Shown piece after piece: positions 22,410-33,200 of a stretch of 64,000 nucleotides of DNA; position 1 is the first letter of the stretch; each line of letters opens with the position of its first letter. Source of the DNA: Spiroplasma endosymbiont of Labia minor (GTDB lineage Bacteria > Bacillota_I > Bacilli_A > Mycoplasmatales > Mycoplasmataceae); the NCBI RefSeq assembly GCF_964019845.1, contig NZ_OZ026465.1:920412-984411 (forward strand), given 5' to 3'. The position numbers and the translations under genes were made by a program. Under the pieces are notes generated by a model. That model was given only the letters and a program-made list of their open reading frames with translations. It ran no database searches and had not been told where the DNA came from.

Positions 22410-23945
22410 TTATTTGACCCCTTCTAAATATCCTGAATTAAACATAGTTTCTATTTGTGATTTTAATGGAGAAATAGAAATAACCGCTTCTTTTATAATT
22501 TCTTTATATATTTTGTAATTTCCTCTTGTTTTAGCTTTAGCTAATCTATCTACAATATTATTTTCTACATTTAATGATGTAAAAATATTTTGAAATCTGT
22601 TTTTAATAACGTAACCCACTTTAGCAAGCGAATAAGTAAAATTTGATGCAATGGCAAATAGCTGTTCTATTTGAATTTCAGCACCTAACAGGTTTCAACT
22701 GTCTATTGATTTTTGATAATTAAAAGCAATATCCCTAATTTCATTTGTAAATTTATTTAATAGATTTGAAATATCACTTGATGCACTTAACATATACGAA
22801 ACGAAGTCTCTATCACTTTTTGTTGAAATTTCAATAAAATTTTCAATACCAAAACATAATTTATTAATTTGATTTTCATAAGCACCAGATACATAATCAT
22901 TTCGTGATGACTCAATTTTTTTAAATAATAAATTATTATATAATTTTGCTAAATTCATTCAAGAAACTTGGTTTTGGAAAAAAGTTCAAATGTTTGCGTG
23001 TGTTTCGGAATCAATTCTAATATTTGATATATATGTTTTTGGTTGATAATCATTCATATTGCTATCTTCTAAAAACATCGGGCTTGAAGTAACTCCAACT
23101 GAAGCGTATTCGGGGGCTTGATATAATAATGGTGTTTCAAAAAAATCTTGTTTTTCGGTTTTTATTTTTTTAGTTTTTATTTTTGATTTATTTTTATATG
23201 GCTTTAAATTATTTTCAGAATTTTTAATTCTTAATATTTTTAATTCTTTATTACCTACAAAAAATAAAATTAAACAAATAATTTGAAGTAATAAAAATAA
23301 AAATAAAGGCGAGAAAAATAAACTAACAATTAAAATAGGAGAATTGATTTTAAATAAATTTAATGGTATTCAATAACCATTTATTGCAGAAACAAAATTT
23401 GAATCCTTAACATTAATTAATCCATTTTGCAAACTAAATATTAAAAAATAATTAGTGTAAATTGGCAAACTGGTAATTAATCCTCAGAATAGAAATACAT
23501 TTGCAAATAAAATTAAAATTAGATTAATAAAATTAAAAATTCAATAATTTCTATAGTTTTTTTGTGTAAATGAATTTTTCAAATTTTTCTTTGTTTTAAA
23601 AAATATTATAAATGACAAACACAAAATTAATATTCCAAAAGAGAGTGGTATGTACGTTAAAAAAAATCAAAATGAACTATTAAAAGATACACTTATTGCA
23701 AATGGACCATGATAAATTAATATTCCACCAAAAATAGTATTTGATAAACCAAAATTATTTAATGATGATATGGCATTATAATTTTTGTTTGCCAACAGTT
23801 CAATATTTTTTGTAAAAATATTTATTAAAGAAAAATAAATCAATAAAATAGAAAATAGAAAATTAATAATAAATATAAATAATAACTTTGAATTAATTTT
23901 TTGCCCTTTTATTTTATTTGATGCTTCTTGCTTTTTAATAGGCAT
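22410..23945 (-). CDS. membrane protein with shared C-terminal domain
   Basis: The 511-aa product starts at ATG 23945 after GGGGCGG; a GTG two codons earlier overlaps that site and is rejected. Four or more hydrophobic segments fill residues about 20-230. A Lys-rich linker (about 230-250, KNKSKIKTKKIKTEK) follows, then a soluble helical domain (about 310-511) like that of the next gene. The family is unknown. It has its own extended -10 promoter but also lies just 87 bases after the 1097-aa permease, with no terminator between. Confidence 0.82.
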
Positions 23946-23988
23946 GCGCACCGCCCCTTTTTTATTTTAAATTAGAACTATTTTTATA

Positions 23989-23997
23989 ATTATATCA
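23989..23997 (-). promoter_or_regulatory. extended -10 promoter of the 22410 gene
   Basis: TGATATAAT on the minus strand, 44 bases before the start codon, overlaps a small TCACA/TGTGA inverted repeat just upstream. The repeat could be an operator. Confidence 0.5.
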
Positions 23998-24032
23998 CAT
24001 TTTTGTGAATTTTTTAACAGCCCCCTTTCACT

Positions 24033-27000
24033 CTAAGCAATTGTTTTTTCATTTTTTATCTTTATTAAAATTGTTGTAGTAATCAAAAAAGTATAAAAAG
24101 AAGGAATTAAAAATAAAATCATTCAATAAAATGGGAATACTTTAAAAAGAAGTGTAAATTGATATAAATTGGCTATTTCTCCCTTTACAATATTATAAAG
24201 TAGAAACGAAAAGCCAAATCCTGCCACAACCGCAACTACTGACGAAATTACATAACCCAAAATTATATAGCCAAGTAATTCGCGTTTATAATAGCCAAGT
24301 ATTTTTAGTGTTTTAAAAATTGATTCGTTTTCTTTAATAACTAAATAAATCAATAATAATAAAGTAAAGACGGCAAGATACGTAAAGAAATTCATTATAT
24401 TTAAAATTATATTTGTAATTGATGACAATGTGGTTTTGATAAATTTAGTAATTATCAAATAATCATCAGAAATTATTGTATTTTTTTCTATAATATCTGT
24501 GCTTAATTCATAGCTAGAATAGTCGCCGATTTCTCCATTGCTTGCCATTAACACAAAATTTTCATAAACCTTCGGTATTATATTTGTTGAATAAAATGAA
24601 TTATAAAAATCAGAAATTTTAAAATTTGAACTATTAAGAAAATTAATTATATTGTTTGTAAATTTTAATTCAGTTTCTAAATTATCATTTGAATTTTGAT
24701 TTAAAATAGAATTCATTCCACTTAGTTGATAAGTTAAATTTTCTTTAATTAATTTCATTGCACTATCTTGATTAATTAGAAATTGCTTTGTGGAATTGAT
24801 AATTTTATAATCAACATTATTTATACGCACTAATAACGGAACTGTAATCATCAAATCATTATTTTCCAATAAATCAAATTCTAGCAAAACAAATGAATTT
24901 TTTAATTTTTTATAACTTGGATCTACAGTTGCATTTATATATTTAAAATCCAAATTAACACTATCATCAATTTTTACTTGCTGACTATCAATCAGACCTA
25001 ATTCATAATAATCTAGAATATCTGCATTAACATTTAAATTAACACTATTAATATCATTTGTGTAGCCAATCTCATTTAATCCTCCAATGCTTTTTAGCAT
25101 ATCATCGGATACTAAACTAATTCTATTTGGATAGCCTATTGTTTTGCCATTTTTTACATTTAAAATTTTACCAGACAAAGATAAAAATGGTAATTGATTC
25201 AATTGTTTATAAATTGTTCCAGCAGAATAATTCATTCCATTAAATGATGGATATAAACCTTTTATTTTTAAATATAAAGATTGTATTTCTGAAAAAACAT
25301 TTATTAAATTTGGATATTCGTCATTATAATTTGTTAAATTGCTATTTAAAACTTTATTAGAGTCATCATTATTAATATATAATCCTTCTACATTTGGAAA
25401 TTTATTTAAACTTGGATAACAGTTTTCAGGTGTTACAGAACCTATACAAAATCCAACTAATAAATTATTATTATCAATTTGAGGTAAAATTCTTTTACTG
25501 TCATTATCTTCATATGTTGAATCAACATATTTATATTTTGGATGAACTGAAAAATCATTTTCACTACCGTTTAATAAAGGCGACATATAAGAACTTGAAT
25601 TTTTATATGGATAGAAATGTTGTTGAATTAAACTAGTTGTATAATTAACACTATCATTAAAAATTAAGCCAAATAATCCAATAGTTGAAGATAAAAATAT
25701 AATAATAAATGAAACAATAATTTTATAAAAATTTTTAAAACCAAATGACACAAATAAATTATTATGAAATATTTTTCTAAAAACAGGTTTAAAGAAACTT
25801 AGTGATTTTTCTGTATGCGAAATTGAATATATTTTTTCAGGCTTTAGATTAGAATTTGAAATATTTACAAATATTAAAATAAAAAATATTCCAAAATAAG
25901 CCATTACAATCATGATTATAAATAACCAAATATATCACTGAATTTTAAAATAATCTAATTCAAACGTATATGCATTAGAAATTGATTTAAATAAAACATT
26001 TTGTGTGACAAACATTCCCAAAATACTAAACATTAATGCAAGTAAAAGCGGATAAACTAAACTAGTAATATTTATAAATGCTAAATTAATTTTTTTTATG
26101 CCAATATTTCTTAAAAAAAATAAAATCTCTTTATCATTTTCAATTAGCTGTTTAATTATAAAAAATAAAATGGCTGCTGACAAACATAACATTATTACTA
26201 TTAATAATATGTTGACGTAATCTAAAATAGTAATTATCAAAGTATATTGACTATATTCCATAGGATTATAACCCCCAGCATATAACGCTGCATATTCTGC
26301 AAGATCTTGTGAACTTAATCCATCTACAAATCATGATGAATGATTATTAATTATTGACGTAATCATTCTTTTATAATTAATTTTATGTGATTTGTTTTGC
26401 AAATCTTCAAATAAATAATGCGCCCCAGAAAAAGTTTTATCTATATTTTTATCATAAAGTGGCGGCATTTCATATTTTTCTGCATTAAAATTTTTTGATA
26501 AAATTTTTACAAGCTCCTCTGAATCACAAAGAACAGTATATTCAGTATTTTTAACCATTTTAAAATAAGAATCTGTTCAGCCAACGATATTATAATCTAA
26601 TTTTGTAGATCCGTTTAGATATATATGTAAATCTAAATTTGAATTTAAAAATTTATTATATGAATTTTGCGTTAAATAAATATTCAATTTGCCTTCAACA
26701 ACATCATTAACTTTATATAAATGAAATGGCTTTAATTTTGTATCTGAAAAATCTGTGGCATACATACATAAATCATCACCACCAGCAAATCCAGGAATTG
26801 CAAATTTAGTTGTATTAAAAGCAAAATCGTCTTTTTTTAATTCATTATAAACATATTCCAAAAATGCATTCCCAAAATTTTTTTGTGATATTTGTCAAAG
26901 TGCTATTAATTTATCGTAATATTTATAAATAATGACATTATCTTTTACATTTTGAACATAACCATCAACATTTCCAAGAGATGTTAGTAATTCTGAATCG

Positions 27001-27326
27001 TAATTAATATCTAAAAAAACATCATCACTAAATCCGTTTTTTGCTAAATCTTGATTTAAAAACTTGACTAAGTCATTTTTGTACTGATCAGATCATTGAA
27101 TTTTGTCGCTAAATTGAGAAGTAACTTCACTTGAAAGTTGACTATCAACTCTGTTATTAATTTTATAAAGCTCATAAGTTAATTTATCAGATAAATTAAA
27201 AGTAAGTCCAAGCATACCAAAAATTAAACTTAATGAAGTTAATAAAAATAGGAAAAAAATAAAAAGAACACCAAAATTATTTTTTAAACTATGAAATGAA
27301 TTTTTAAATAACAATTTCAAATTCAT
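24033..27326 (-). CDS. second giant FtsX-like membrane permease
   Basis: This 1097-aa frame is joined across several TGA Trp codons and stops at TAG 24033. Domain order matches the 1417-aa protein: N-terminal helix (about residues 17-40), an extracytoplasmic region of about 300 aa, a first membrane core at about 358-545 with FFLRNIGIKKINL, a large extracytoplasmic region of about 400 aa, and a C-terminal FtsX core (about 965-1097) with FKTLKILGYYKRELLGY. Overall sequence is well diverged from the first. No ABC ATPase is nearby, so any ATPase partner must be encoded elsewhere. Substrates are unknown; envelope lipoprotein or polymer handling is a guess. Confidence 0.85.
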
Positions 27327-27368
27327 AAAATACTATTACCTCTTCCAATAACTAAACATAATAGTTTC

Positions 27369-27377
27369 ATTATAACA
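27369..27377 (-). promoter_or_regulatory. extended -10 promoter of the second giant permease
   Basis: TGTTATAAT on the minus strand lies 43 bases before the start codon. The gene's ribosome-binding site is GAAGAGG. Confidence 0.5.
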
Positions 27378-27440
27378 CCGCAAAATATTATTCACTATTA
27401 AATGGTACCTATTAAATTACAATTATTATAAATTTCAAAT

Positions 27441-27466
27441 AAAAAACACCAAATAATTGGTGTTTT
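27441..27466 (-). terminator. terminator at the end of the mreB cluster
   Basis: AAAACACCAA pairs with TTGGTGTTTT around ATAA, with further T on the minus strand. It closes the mreB cluster 4 bases after the last stop. Confidence 0.8.
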
Positions 27467-27469
27467 AAA

Positions 27470-28513
27470 TTATAGGTATTTGTATGTATCTTCTTTTATG
27501 TGATCGTATAAACCATCTTCAAGACGTTTTCTAATAACTTTTTCAAATGCTCTTGTTCCATCAATAACACAATTTAATGGGTCTGGAGCAACTCTCGTTT
27601 TTAATTGAAAAATACCTTCAAAGTATTTATCAATATTTCTAATTAATGCTCCACCACCACAAACCATAATACCATTTCTCATAACATCTCCAGCTAATTC
27701 TGGTGGTGTATTTTCTAAAACTTCTATGATTAAGTCTGTAATTTTTGAAAAAGCAGTTAATAAAATATTTCGAACTTCTTCTGAAGAAATTCTTGCTTCT
27801 TTTGGCAATCCCGAGATTATATCGCGTCCATAAATTTGAATTGAACGTTCATTTGGGTATTTCACCAAAGAACCAACTGTTTTTTTAACGACTTCCGCTG
27901 TACGTTTACCAATTGCAAGATTATATTCAGATCTAATGTATTTTGTAATTTCACTGTCAAATGCTTTACCTGCTATTTTTACTGATCTAGAAATAACTAT
28001 ATCACCTGTAGAAATAAGGGCAATATCTGTAGTTCCACCACCGATATCAACCACTAAAATTCCTTGTGGTAATTCAATATTTATACCAGCACCCAAAGCC
28101 GACATTTTAACTTCTTCTTCAACAATTACTAATGATGCTCCCATTTCTTTTGCAACTAATTTTAAAGCTTGTCTTTCAAGTTCAGTAACACCCGATGGAC
28201 ATGCTAATAAAACAATTGAATTTTTTCAAATATTCATCATTTTTAGACGAGAAAATAAATGGCGTAATAAATCTTTTGCAGCATCCATATCTGCAATAAC
28301 TCCATCTACTAATGGGGTTACAATTCGTATATGATCATGAGTTTTTCCAAGCATATCATATGCATCATCACCCATTGCAATAATTTTATTTGTATTATTA
28401 TCATAAGCCATTAATGATGGTTGGTCATAAACTAAACCTTGTCCAGAAACATATGCCAAAATATTTGAGGTACCTAAATCTAGTGAAATAAACGTTCTTT
28501 CTTCTTTATCCAT
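27470..28513 (-). CDS. mreB: MreB-family actin homolog (paralog A)
   Basis: The 347-aa bacterial actin has all nucleotide-site motifs: phosphate 1 LDLGTSN, catalytic Glu region VIVEEEVKMSALG, phosphate 2 DIGGGTTD and adenosine VCGGGALI. Spiroplasmas use several MreB filaments with fibril protein for helical shape and swimming. The closest copy in the window by eye is paralog F at 53351 (shared start FISxDLGTSNI.AYV). A TGA Trp codon lies near residue 96. It is separated from paralog B by a terminator, so it may have separate expression. Confidence 0.95.
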
Positions 28514-28543
28514 TTTATTAATTCCTTTCTACAAAATAAATTT

Positions 28544-28581
28544 AAAAAAAGATCCACGAAGCTAAACTTTGCAGATCTCTT
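28544..28581 (-). terminator. terminator after mreB paralog B
   Basis: On the minus strand AGATC and GATCT frame an imperfect stem (AAG/CTT inside) followed by seven T. It lies 13 bases after the paralog B stop. Confidence 0.7.
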
Positions 28582-28594
28582 ATAAAATTGATTA

Positions 28595-29626
28595 TTAATA
28601 ACCTAATTCTTGATGATGACGTTCTGCTTTGACAATTTCAAAGATTTCGCTTTCAAATTTTTTAGTTCCATTAATAACGGCTAATAATGGTTGTTCACCA
28701 ATTTTTGTAGGTAATTGTAGAGTATCAGCAAAGTATTTATCAACACCTTTGATTAAACCTCCACCACCACAAATAGTGATACCGTTTCTGAAAATATCTC
28801 CAGCTAATTCTGGTGGAGTATCTTCTAAAACTTGAACAGTTAGGTCAATAATACGTGATACAGGTACTTTTAGTACTTCGCGAATTTCTTCTGGTGTAAT
28901 TTCGATTTCACGTGGTAATCCAGAAACTACATCACGTCCATAAACTTTCATACGTCTTTCATCTGGATATTTTGACAATGAACCAATATTAATTTTAATT
29001 GATTCAGCTGTTTTTGATCCAATTTCTAGACCATATTGTGAACGGATGAATTTTTGACATTCATCATTTAAATAGTTACCAGCAACTTTAATTGATTTTG
29101 ATAACACAATATCACCAGAGGCAATAACAGCAATATCTGTTGTTCCTCCACCCATATCAACAATTAAGTTACCTGTTGGTGCGTAGATATTAACTCCACC
29201 ACCCAAAGCAGCCATTTTAACTTCTTCTTCAACAAAGACTCTGTCGGCTCCTAAATTCATAGCAATTTTTTTAAGTGCTGTTTTTTCAAGTTCAGTAATA
29301 ACTGATGGACATGCCATTAACATAATTGAGTTACGTAATGTTTTTGAAATACGTAATTTTGAAAAAATATAACGTAATTGTGCTTCTGTTGCACGGATAT
29401 CTGTAATAACTCCATCAACCATCGGCCTTACAACACGAATAGTTTTGTTACCCTTTCCTATCATTTTATATGCTTCGTCTCCAACAGCGATAATGCGGTT
29501 TTCTTTAATTCGATATGCAACAATTGAAGGTTCGTTATAAACGATTCCTTGTCCTGCTATATAAACTAAAGTATTTGCAGTACCTAAATCCATTGAGACA
29601 AATGTAGGTTTTTTACTTCCTGCCAT
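28595..29626 (-). CDS. mreB: MreB-family actin homolog (paralog B)
   Basis: The 343-aa product starts MAGSKKPTF at ATG 29626 behind AGAGGAG. Longer readings overlap the ribosome-binding site. It keeps the complete ATPase set (MDLGTANT, VFVEEEVKMAALG, DMGGGTTD, ICGGGGLI). Distinctive features are GKGNKTIRVVRPM and DIRATEAQL in domain IB and the HHQELGY tail. It is clearly a different class from paralogs A/F and D/E. It has its own promoter. Confidence 0.95.
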   Translation of the reverse strand: MAGSKKPTFVSMDLGTANTLVYIAGQGIVYNEPSIVAYRIKENRIIAVGDEAYKMIGKGNKTIRVVRPMVDGVITDIRATEAQLRYIFSKLRISKTLRNSIMLMACPSVITELEKTALKKIAMNLGADRVFVEEEVKMAALGGGVNIYAPTGNLIVDMGGGTTDIAVIASGDIVLSKSIKVAGNYLNDECQKFIRSQYGLEIGSKTAESIKINIGSLSKYPDERRMKVYGRDVVSGLPREIEITPEEIREVLKVPVSRIIDLTVQVLEDTPPELAGDIFRNGITICGGGGLIKGVDKYFADTLQLPTKIGEQPLLAVINGTKKFESEIFEIVKAERHHQELGY

Positions 29627-29717
29627 ATTAATTTCTCCTCTCACATAATTGCTTTAATAATAAACATTTACGATTAATGAATGACCATTATGTATAAGTA
29701 ATCCACAATCTATTAGT

Positions 29718-29723
29718 ATTATA
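29718..29723 (-). promoter_or_regulatory. -10 box of mreB paralog B
   Basis: TATAAT on the minus strand, preceded by TGTGG, gives a leader of about 84 nt. No good -35 is visible. Confidence 0.5.
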
Positions 29724-29780
29724 CCACAAAAAACAATAATTATCTCACAATATAACTCTGTTTAAATCAATTTTAATAAT

Positions 29781-29805
29781 AAAAAACACACTATTAGTGT
29801 GTTTT
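29781..29805 (-). terminator. terminator of the spiralin-like gene
   Basis: AAAACACACTA pairs with TAGTGTGTTTT around a short loop, with T-rich flank on the minus strand. Confidence 0.8.
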
Positions 29806-29838
29806 AGTTAATTTCAACTAATCAAAATAAACTTTGTT

Positions 29839-30570
29839 TTAATACAATGAAGCATTAATAAATGTTACTGAAATAGTTTGTGTTCCTGTTAGTAATTTTG
29901 AATCAGTTGTAGCTGTAATTTTAACAGTAACTCCAGCACTTAAATCACTAGCAACAATTGCTGTTGTATCTAATGTATAATCTGCTGATGTAACACCTGA
30001 AACTACTTCAACAAGTTGTGTTTGAACATCTGTTGTAACTTTTTCTACAGCAGCAGTTGCTTCATCTGAAGTTACAGCTTTGTTATTTGCAACAGTATTG
30101 TCAACTGCTGTAAATGTAACTTTTGCTAAATCAGTTGTAGTTGAAGCTTCTTTAGTGATTTTTACTGTATATACTTTTAAAGTTTCTAGAACATCTGTAT
30201 CTGTATCTGCTTTAGTTGCTGCAGGTTTAAATGCAGCAAAGATAGCTTTTACTTCCATTCCTTTTTCTCAATTTGTATAGTCTGCTTTATTAGCATCAAG
30301 TAATTTATTGTAATCTGCTTGATTTGTAGTTCCAACTGCTAAATCAGATGTATCTGCGTCAGATTTTACGATACTACCAATTAAACCTTTAACATCATCT
30401 CCTACTTTTCCAGTTACACCAGTTACAACTAAAGCATCTGTTGGAGTTGTAGAAAATGATAATTCTACTGTACTTGTATCTGTATCAGATGATGAATCAC
30501 AAGCAACTACTGTTGATGCTCCTGTAGAAATTAAACCAAAAGTAGCTAATAATGATAATAATTTTTTCAT
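29839..30570 (-). CDS. spiralin-like surface lipoprotein
   Basis: The 243-aa product starts MKKLLSLLATFGL at ATG 30570. The lipobox VVAC (Cys near residue 24) is followed by a Ser/Asp/Thr spacer. The mature part is rich in Thr, Val, Ala and Asp with one Trp and no internal Cys, as in spiralin, the major antigen of S. citri. The C-terminal part (VSGVTSADYTLDT, then VTVKITATTDSK) resembles the repeated spiralin beta modules. A strong promoter (30621-30648) suggests high expression. An upstream Met 11 codons earlier precedes the ribosome-binding site and is rejected. The gene interrupts the mreB cluster. Confidence 0.82.
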
Positions 30571-30620
30571 GATATCTTTGTTCCTTTCTTCATAATACGC
30601 CAACTTAATTGACTACCTTG

Positions 30621-30648
30621 ACTATAATTCTTTTTATAAAAAAGTCAA
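30621..30648 (-). promoter_or_regulatory. strong promoter of the spiralin-like gene
   Basis: TTGACT (30643-30648) and TATAGT (30621-30626) on the minus strand are 16 bases apart. This is the closest match to the sigma-A consensus in the mreB region. Confidence 0.7.
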
Positions 30649-30687
30649 GAATTTTTAAAATATTATAAAACTTAAAAATATGAATAA

Positions 30688-30740
30688 GAAAAAATCTTTA
30701 TATATTGAATTTAATTCTCGCAAACAATACATAAAGATTT
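30688..30740 (-). terminator. terminator of mreB paralog C
   Basis: AAATCTTTAT pairs with ATAAAGATTT, extended by ATTG/CAAT inside, around a loop of about 18 bases. A T-rich tail follows on the minus strand. Confidence 0.65.
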
Positions 30741-30760
30741 ACAATTATTATTTAATCAAA

Positions 30761-31789
30761 TTAAAATGATCTTAAATTTTCTTTATCTTCTATTTTTCTT
30801 TCTAATTCTTTTCTTACTTGCTTTTCATATGCTATTGCGCCATCAATAACAGTTGTTAAACAATTTTTTGCAATTTTTACTGGTATTTCAAAATATTCTT
30901 CTAGAAAATCTTTTGTTCCATTTAGTTTACCCATACCACCAGTAACTGTTATTCCATTTCTCAAAATATCTATTGTTAACTCACTTGGAGTTTCTTCTAA
31001 TAACTGTGTAATCAAAGAAGTTATATTATTATATGAAAGTTGAAGAATTTTAGTTAATTCTGTATCTGTTAAATAAATTTCTTTTGGTAATCCAGACAAA
31101 ACTTCTATTCCTAGAATTTTTTCTTTTAATGGCATTTTAGATTTAACTAGTGTTCCTATTTTAATTTTTAGTTGTTCTCCAAATGAATCTGCAATTGCTA
31201 AATTATGTTTAGTTCTAATAAATTTAATAATTTCTTGATCCATTACAGCTCCAGCAGTTCTTGTTCATTTATATGAAACTACATCACCAGATGCTATAGT
31301 TGCAGCAGTAGCTTTTCCAGCACCAATATCTAAAACTAAAACTCCTTCTGGTTCATTAACATTAATTCCAGCACCTAAACCTGCAAGCAATACATCATCA
31401 ACCACTTGAACATAATATGCACCTAAATGTCTAGCAAAATCGATTAGCGCTTTTCTTTCTAATGAAGTTACAGATAATGAACATGCTATACAAATAATTG
31501 AATCTTGTAATTTATCTTCGTATTTTTTTAATATCTCCGCGAAAAAAATTTTTAATGTTTCAATACTTGCAACAACTCCCCCAACAATTGGTCGTTCAAT
31601 CTTAATTGAGGAATTATGTTTACCAATCATTCTTTTTGCATCAAGACCAGCAGCAATTATTTTACGTGTTTTGATGTCCCATGCATAAATTGTAGGTTCA
31701 TTAAATACAACACCTAAACCTTGAATATAAACTCTAGTCGCACTTGTTCCAAAATCAATTGCAACATATTTTTTTAATTTTCTATCCAT
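30761..31789 (-). CDS. mreB: divergent MreB-family actin homolog (paralog C, SMreB3-like)
   Basis: The 342-aa product has the actin fold with an altered active site. Phosphate 1 is kept (IDFGTSAT). The catalytic Glu region reads VVDDVLLAG instead of VEEEV, and phosphate 2 reads DIGAGKATA instead of DIGGGTTD. Acidic and Lys substitutions at these places are what has been described for spiroplasma MreB3, which hydrolyses ATP poorly. The adenosine motif is also eroded (VTGGMGKL). The reading frame is intact, so it is a specialised gene rather than a pseudogene. It sits between the spiralin-like gene and paralog D. Confidence 0.92.
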
Positions 31790-31836
31790 AATTCTTATTG
31801 CCTCTCCATCTACATAAAATATAGAAATTCATTATG

Positions 31837-31842
31837 ATTATA
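31837..31842 (-). promoter_or_regulatory. -10 box of mreB paralog C
   Basis: TATAAT on the minus strand lies 48 bases before the start. The -35 is unclear. Confidence 0.4.
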
Positions 31843-31874
31843 TATTATTTTAATTAAATAATAAATTTTAAATT

Positions 31875-31905
31875 AAAAAAAATCATGTTAATTAAATTAA
31901 CATGA
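31875..31905 (-). terminator. terminator of mreB paralog D
   Basis: TCATGTTAATT pairs with AATTAACATGA, followed by eight T in the minus-strand direction. Confidence 0.85.
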
Positions 31906-31925
31906 CAATAATTAAATATATTTTA

Positions 31926-32975
31926 TTATTTAAAAGATGCAAATGTTGATGCAGCATCACGAAGATCTACAACTTCTAATCATTTTTCAATATTTTTTTC
32001 ATATTGTTTTGCACCTTCAATAACATTCAATAAAGGTTCTGGTGCAATTTTAACACCTAATTGGAAAATTGATTCAAAATAAGTATCAACCCCGCGAATT
32101 AATGCTCCACCACCACAAATAGTAATTTTATTTCTGATGATATCACCAGCTAATTCTGCAGGTGTATTTTCCATAACTTCAACAATTAAATCTGTAATTT
32201 TTGAGAATGGAGACAATAAAGTGTTTTTAACTTCTTCTGGTGAAAGAACAACTTCTCTTGGTAAACCAGAAATAACATCACGACCATATGCGCGATATGT
32301 TCTTGAATTATCTATTTTTGTTAATGCTCCAATTTCTTTTTTTATTCTTTCTGCAGTTTTTATACCAACCAAAACATTATATTCTGCTCGAATATATTTT
32401 CTGATTTCCTCATTAAAGTTATTACCTGCCACTTTAATTGAACGTGAAACAACAATGTCTCCTGAAGATAAAATTGCAACATCGGTAGTTCCTCCTCCGA
32501 TATCCACAACTAAATTTCCTGAAGATAATTGAATGTTAATTCCAGCTCCTATTGCTGATAGTTTAACTTCTTCTTCTACTAAAACTTTTCTAGCTCCCAT
32601 ATCAACTAAAACTTGTCTTAAAGATTCTTTTTCAAGTTCAGTAACTCCTGATGGACAAGCCAATACAACTAATGCTTTTCTTAGAACTCCCTCTAATTTA
32701 ATACGTTGAAAAATAATTTTAATTAAATCTTTTGCAGCATCCATATCTGCAATAACTCCATCTATTAAAGGTACAGTAATTCTAATATCTGAATTTGTTT
32801 TACCAAGCATTTCTGCTGCTTCTTCTCCTGATGCAATTATTGAATTAGTAAAATTATCATACGCAATATATGAAGGTTCATTATAAATAATTCCTTGACC
32901 GCCAAGATAAGCAATCGTGTTTGCAGTACCTAAATCTAGAGCAACAAATTCTTTTCTTTGTGTTCATGATGCCAT
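31926..32975 (-). CDS. mreB: MreB-family actin homolog (paralog D)
   Basis: The 349-aa product starts MASWTQRKEFVALDLGTANT. It is a near twin of paralog E directly upstream: same length, same first 20 residues, same C-terminal WLEVV(D/E)LRD, with long identical blocks. All ATPase motifs are intact (LVEEEVKLSAIG, DIGGGTTD, ICGGGALI). One oddity is RNKITICGGG where the other complete copies have RNGI. The terminator after it and the 225-base gap before it suggest an independent transcript. Confidence 0.95.
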
Positions 32976-33167
32976 AATATTCTCTCCTCTTGTTTAATAT
33001 CTCTTTAAATATGTACTATGCTTATGTTACAAAAACAAATGCGATAATTTATTGTTCGATTAATCAAACAAATATTAAAATATCATCCTTGAATAAAGAG
33101 GCATAGTAAACTCTTCATGTTATATTCTATCATAAAAATAAAAATATATTAACCATTTTTAAACAAT

Positions 33168-33192
33168 AAAAAAACTAACCCCTAAAGATTAG
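33168..33192 (-). terminator. terminator of mreB paralog E
   Basis: CTAATC pairs with GGTTAG (one wobble) and is followed by seven T on the minus strand, 9 bases after the stop codon. Confidence 0.7.
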
Positions 33193-33200
33193 CCTCTTCA

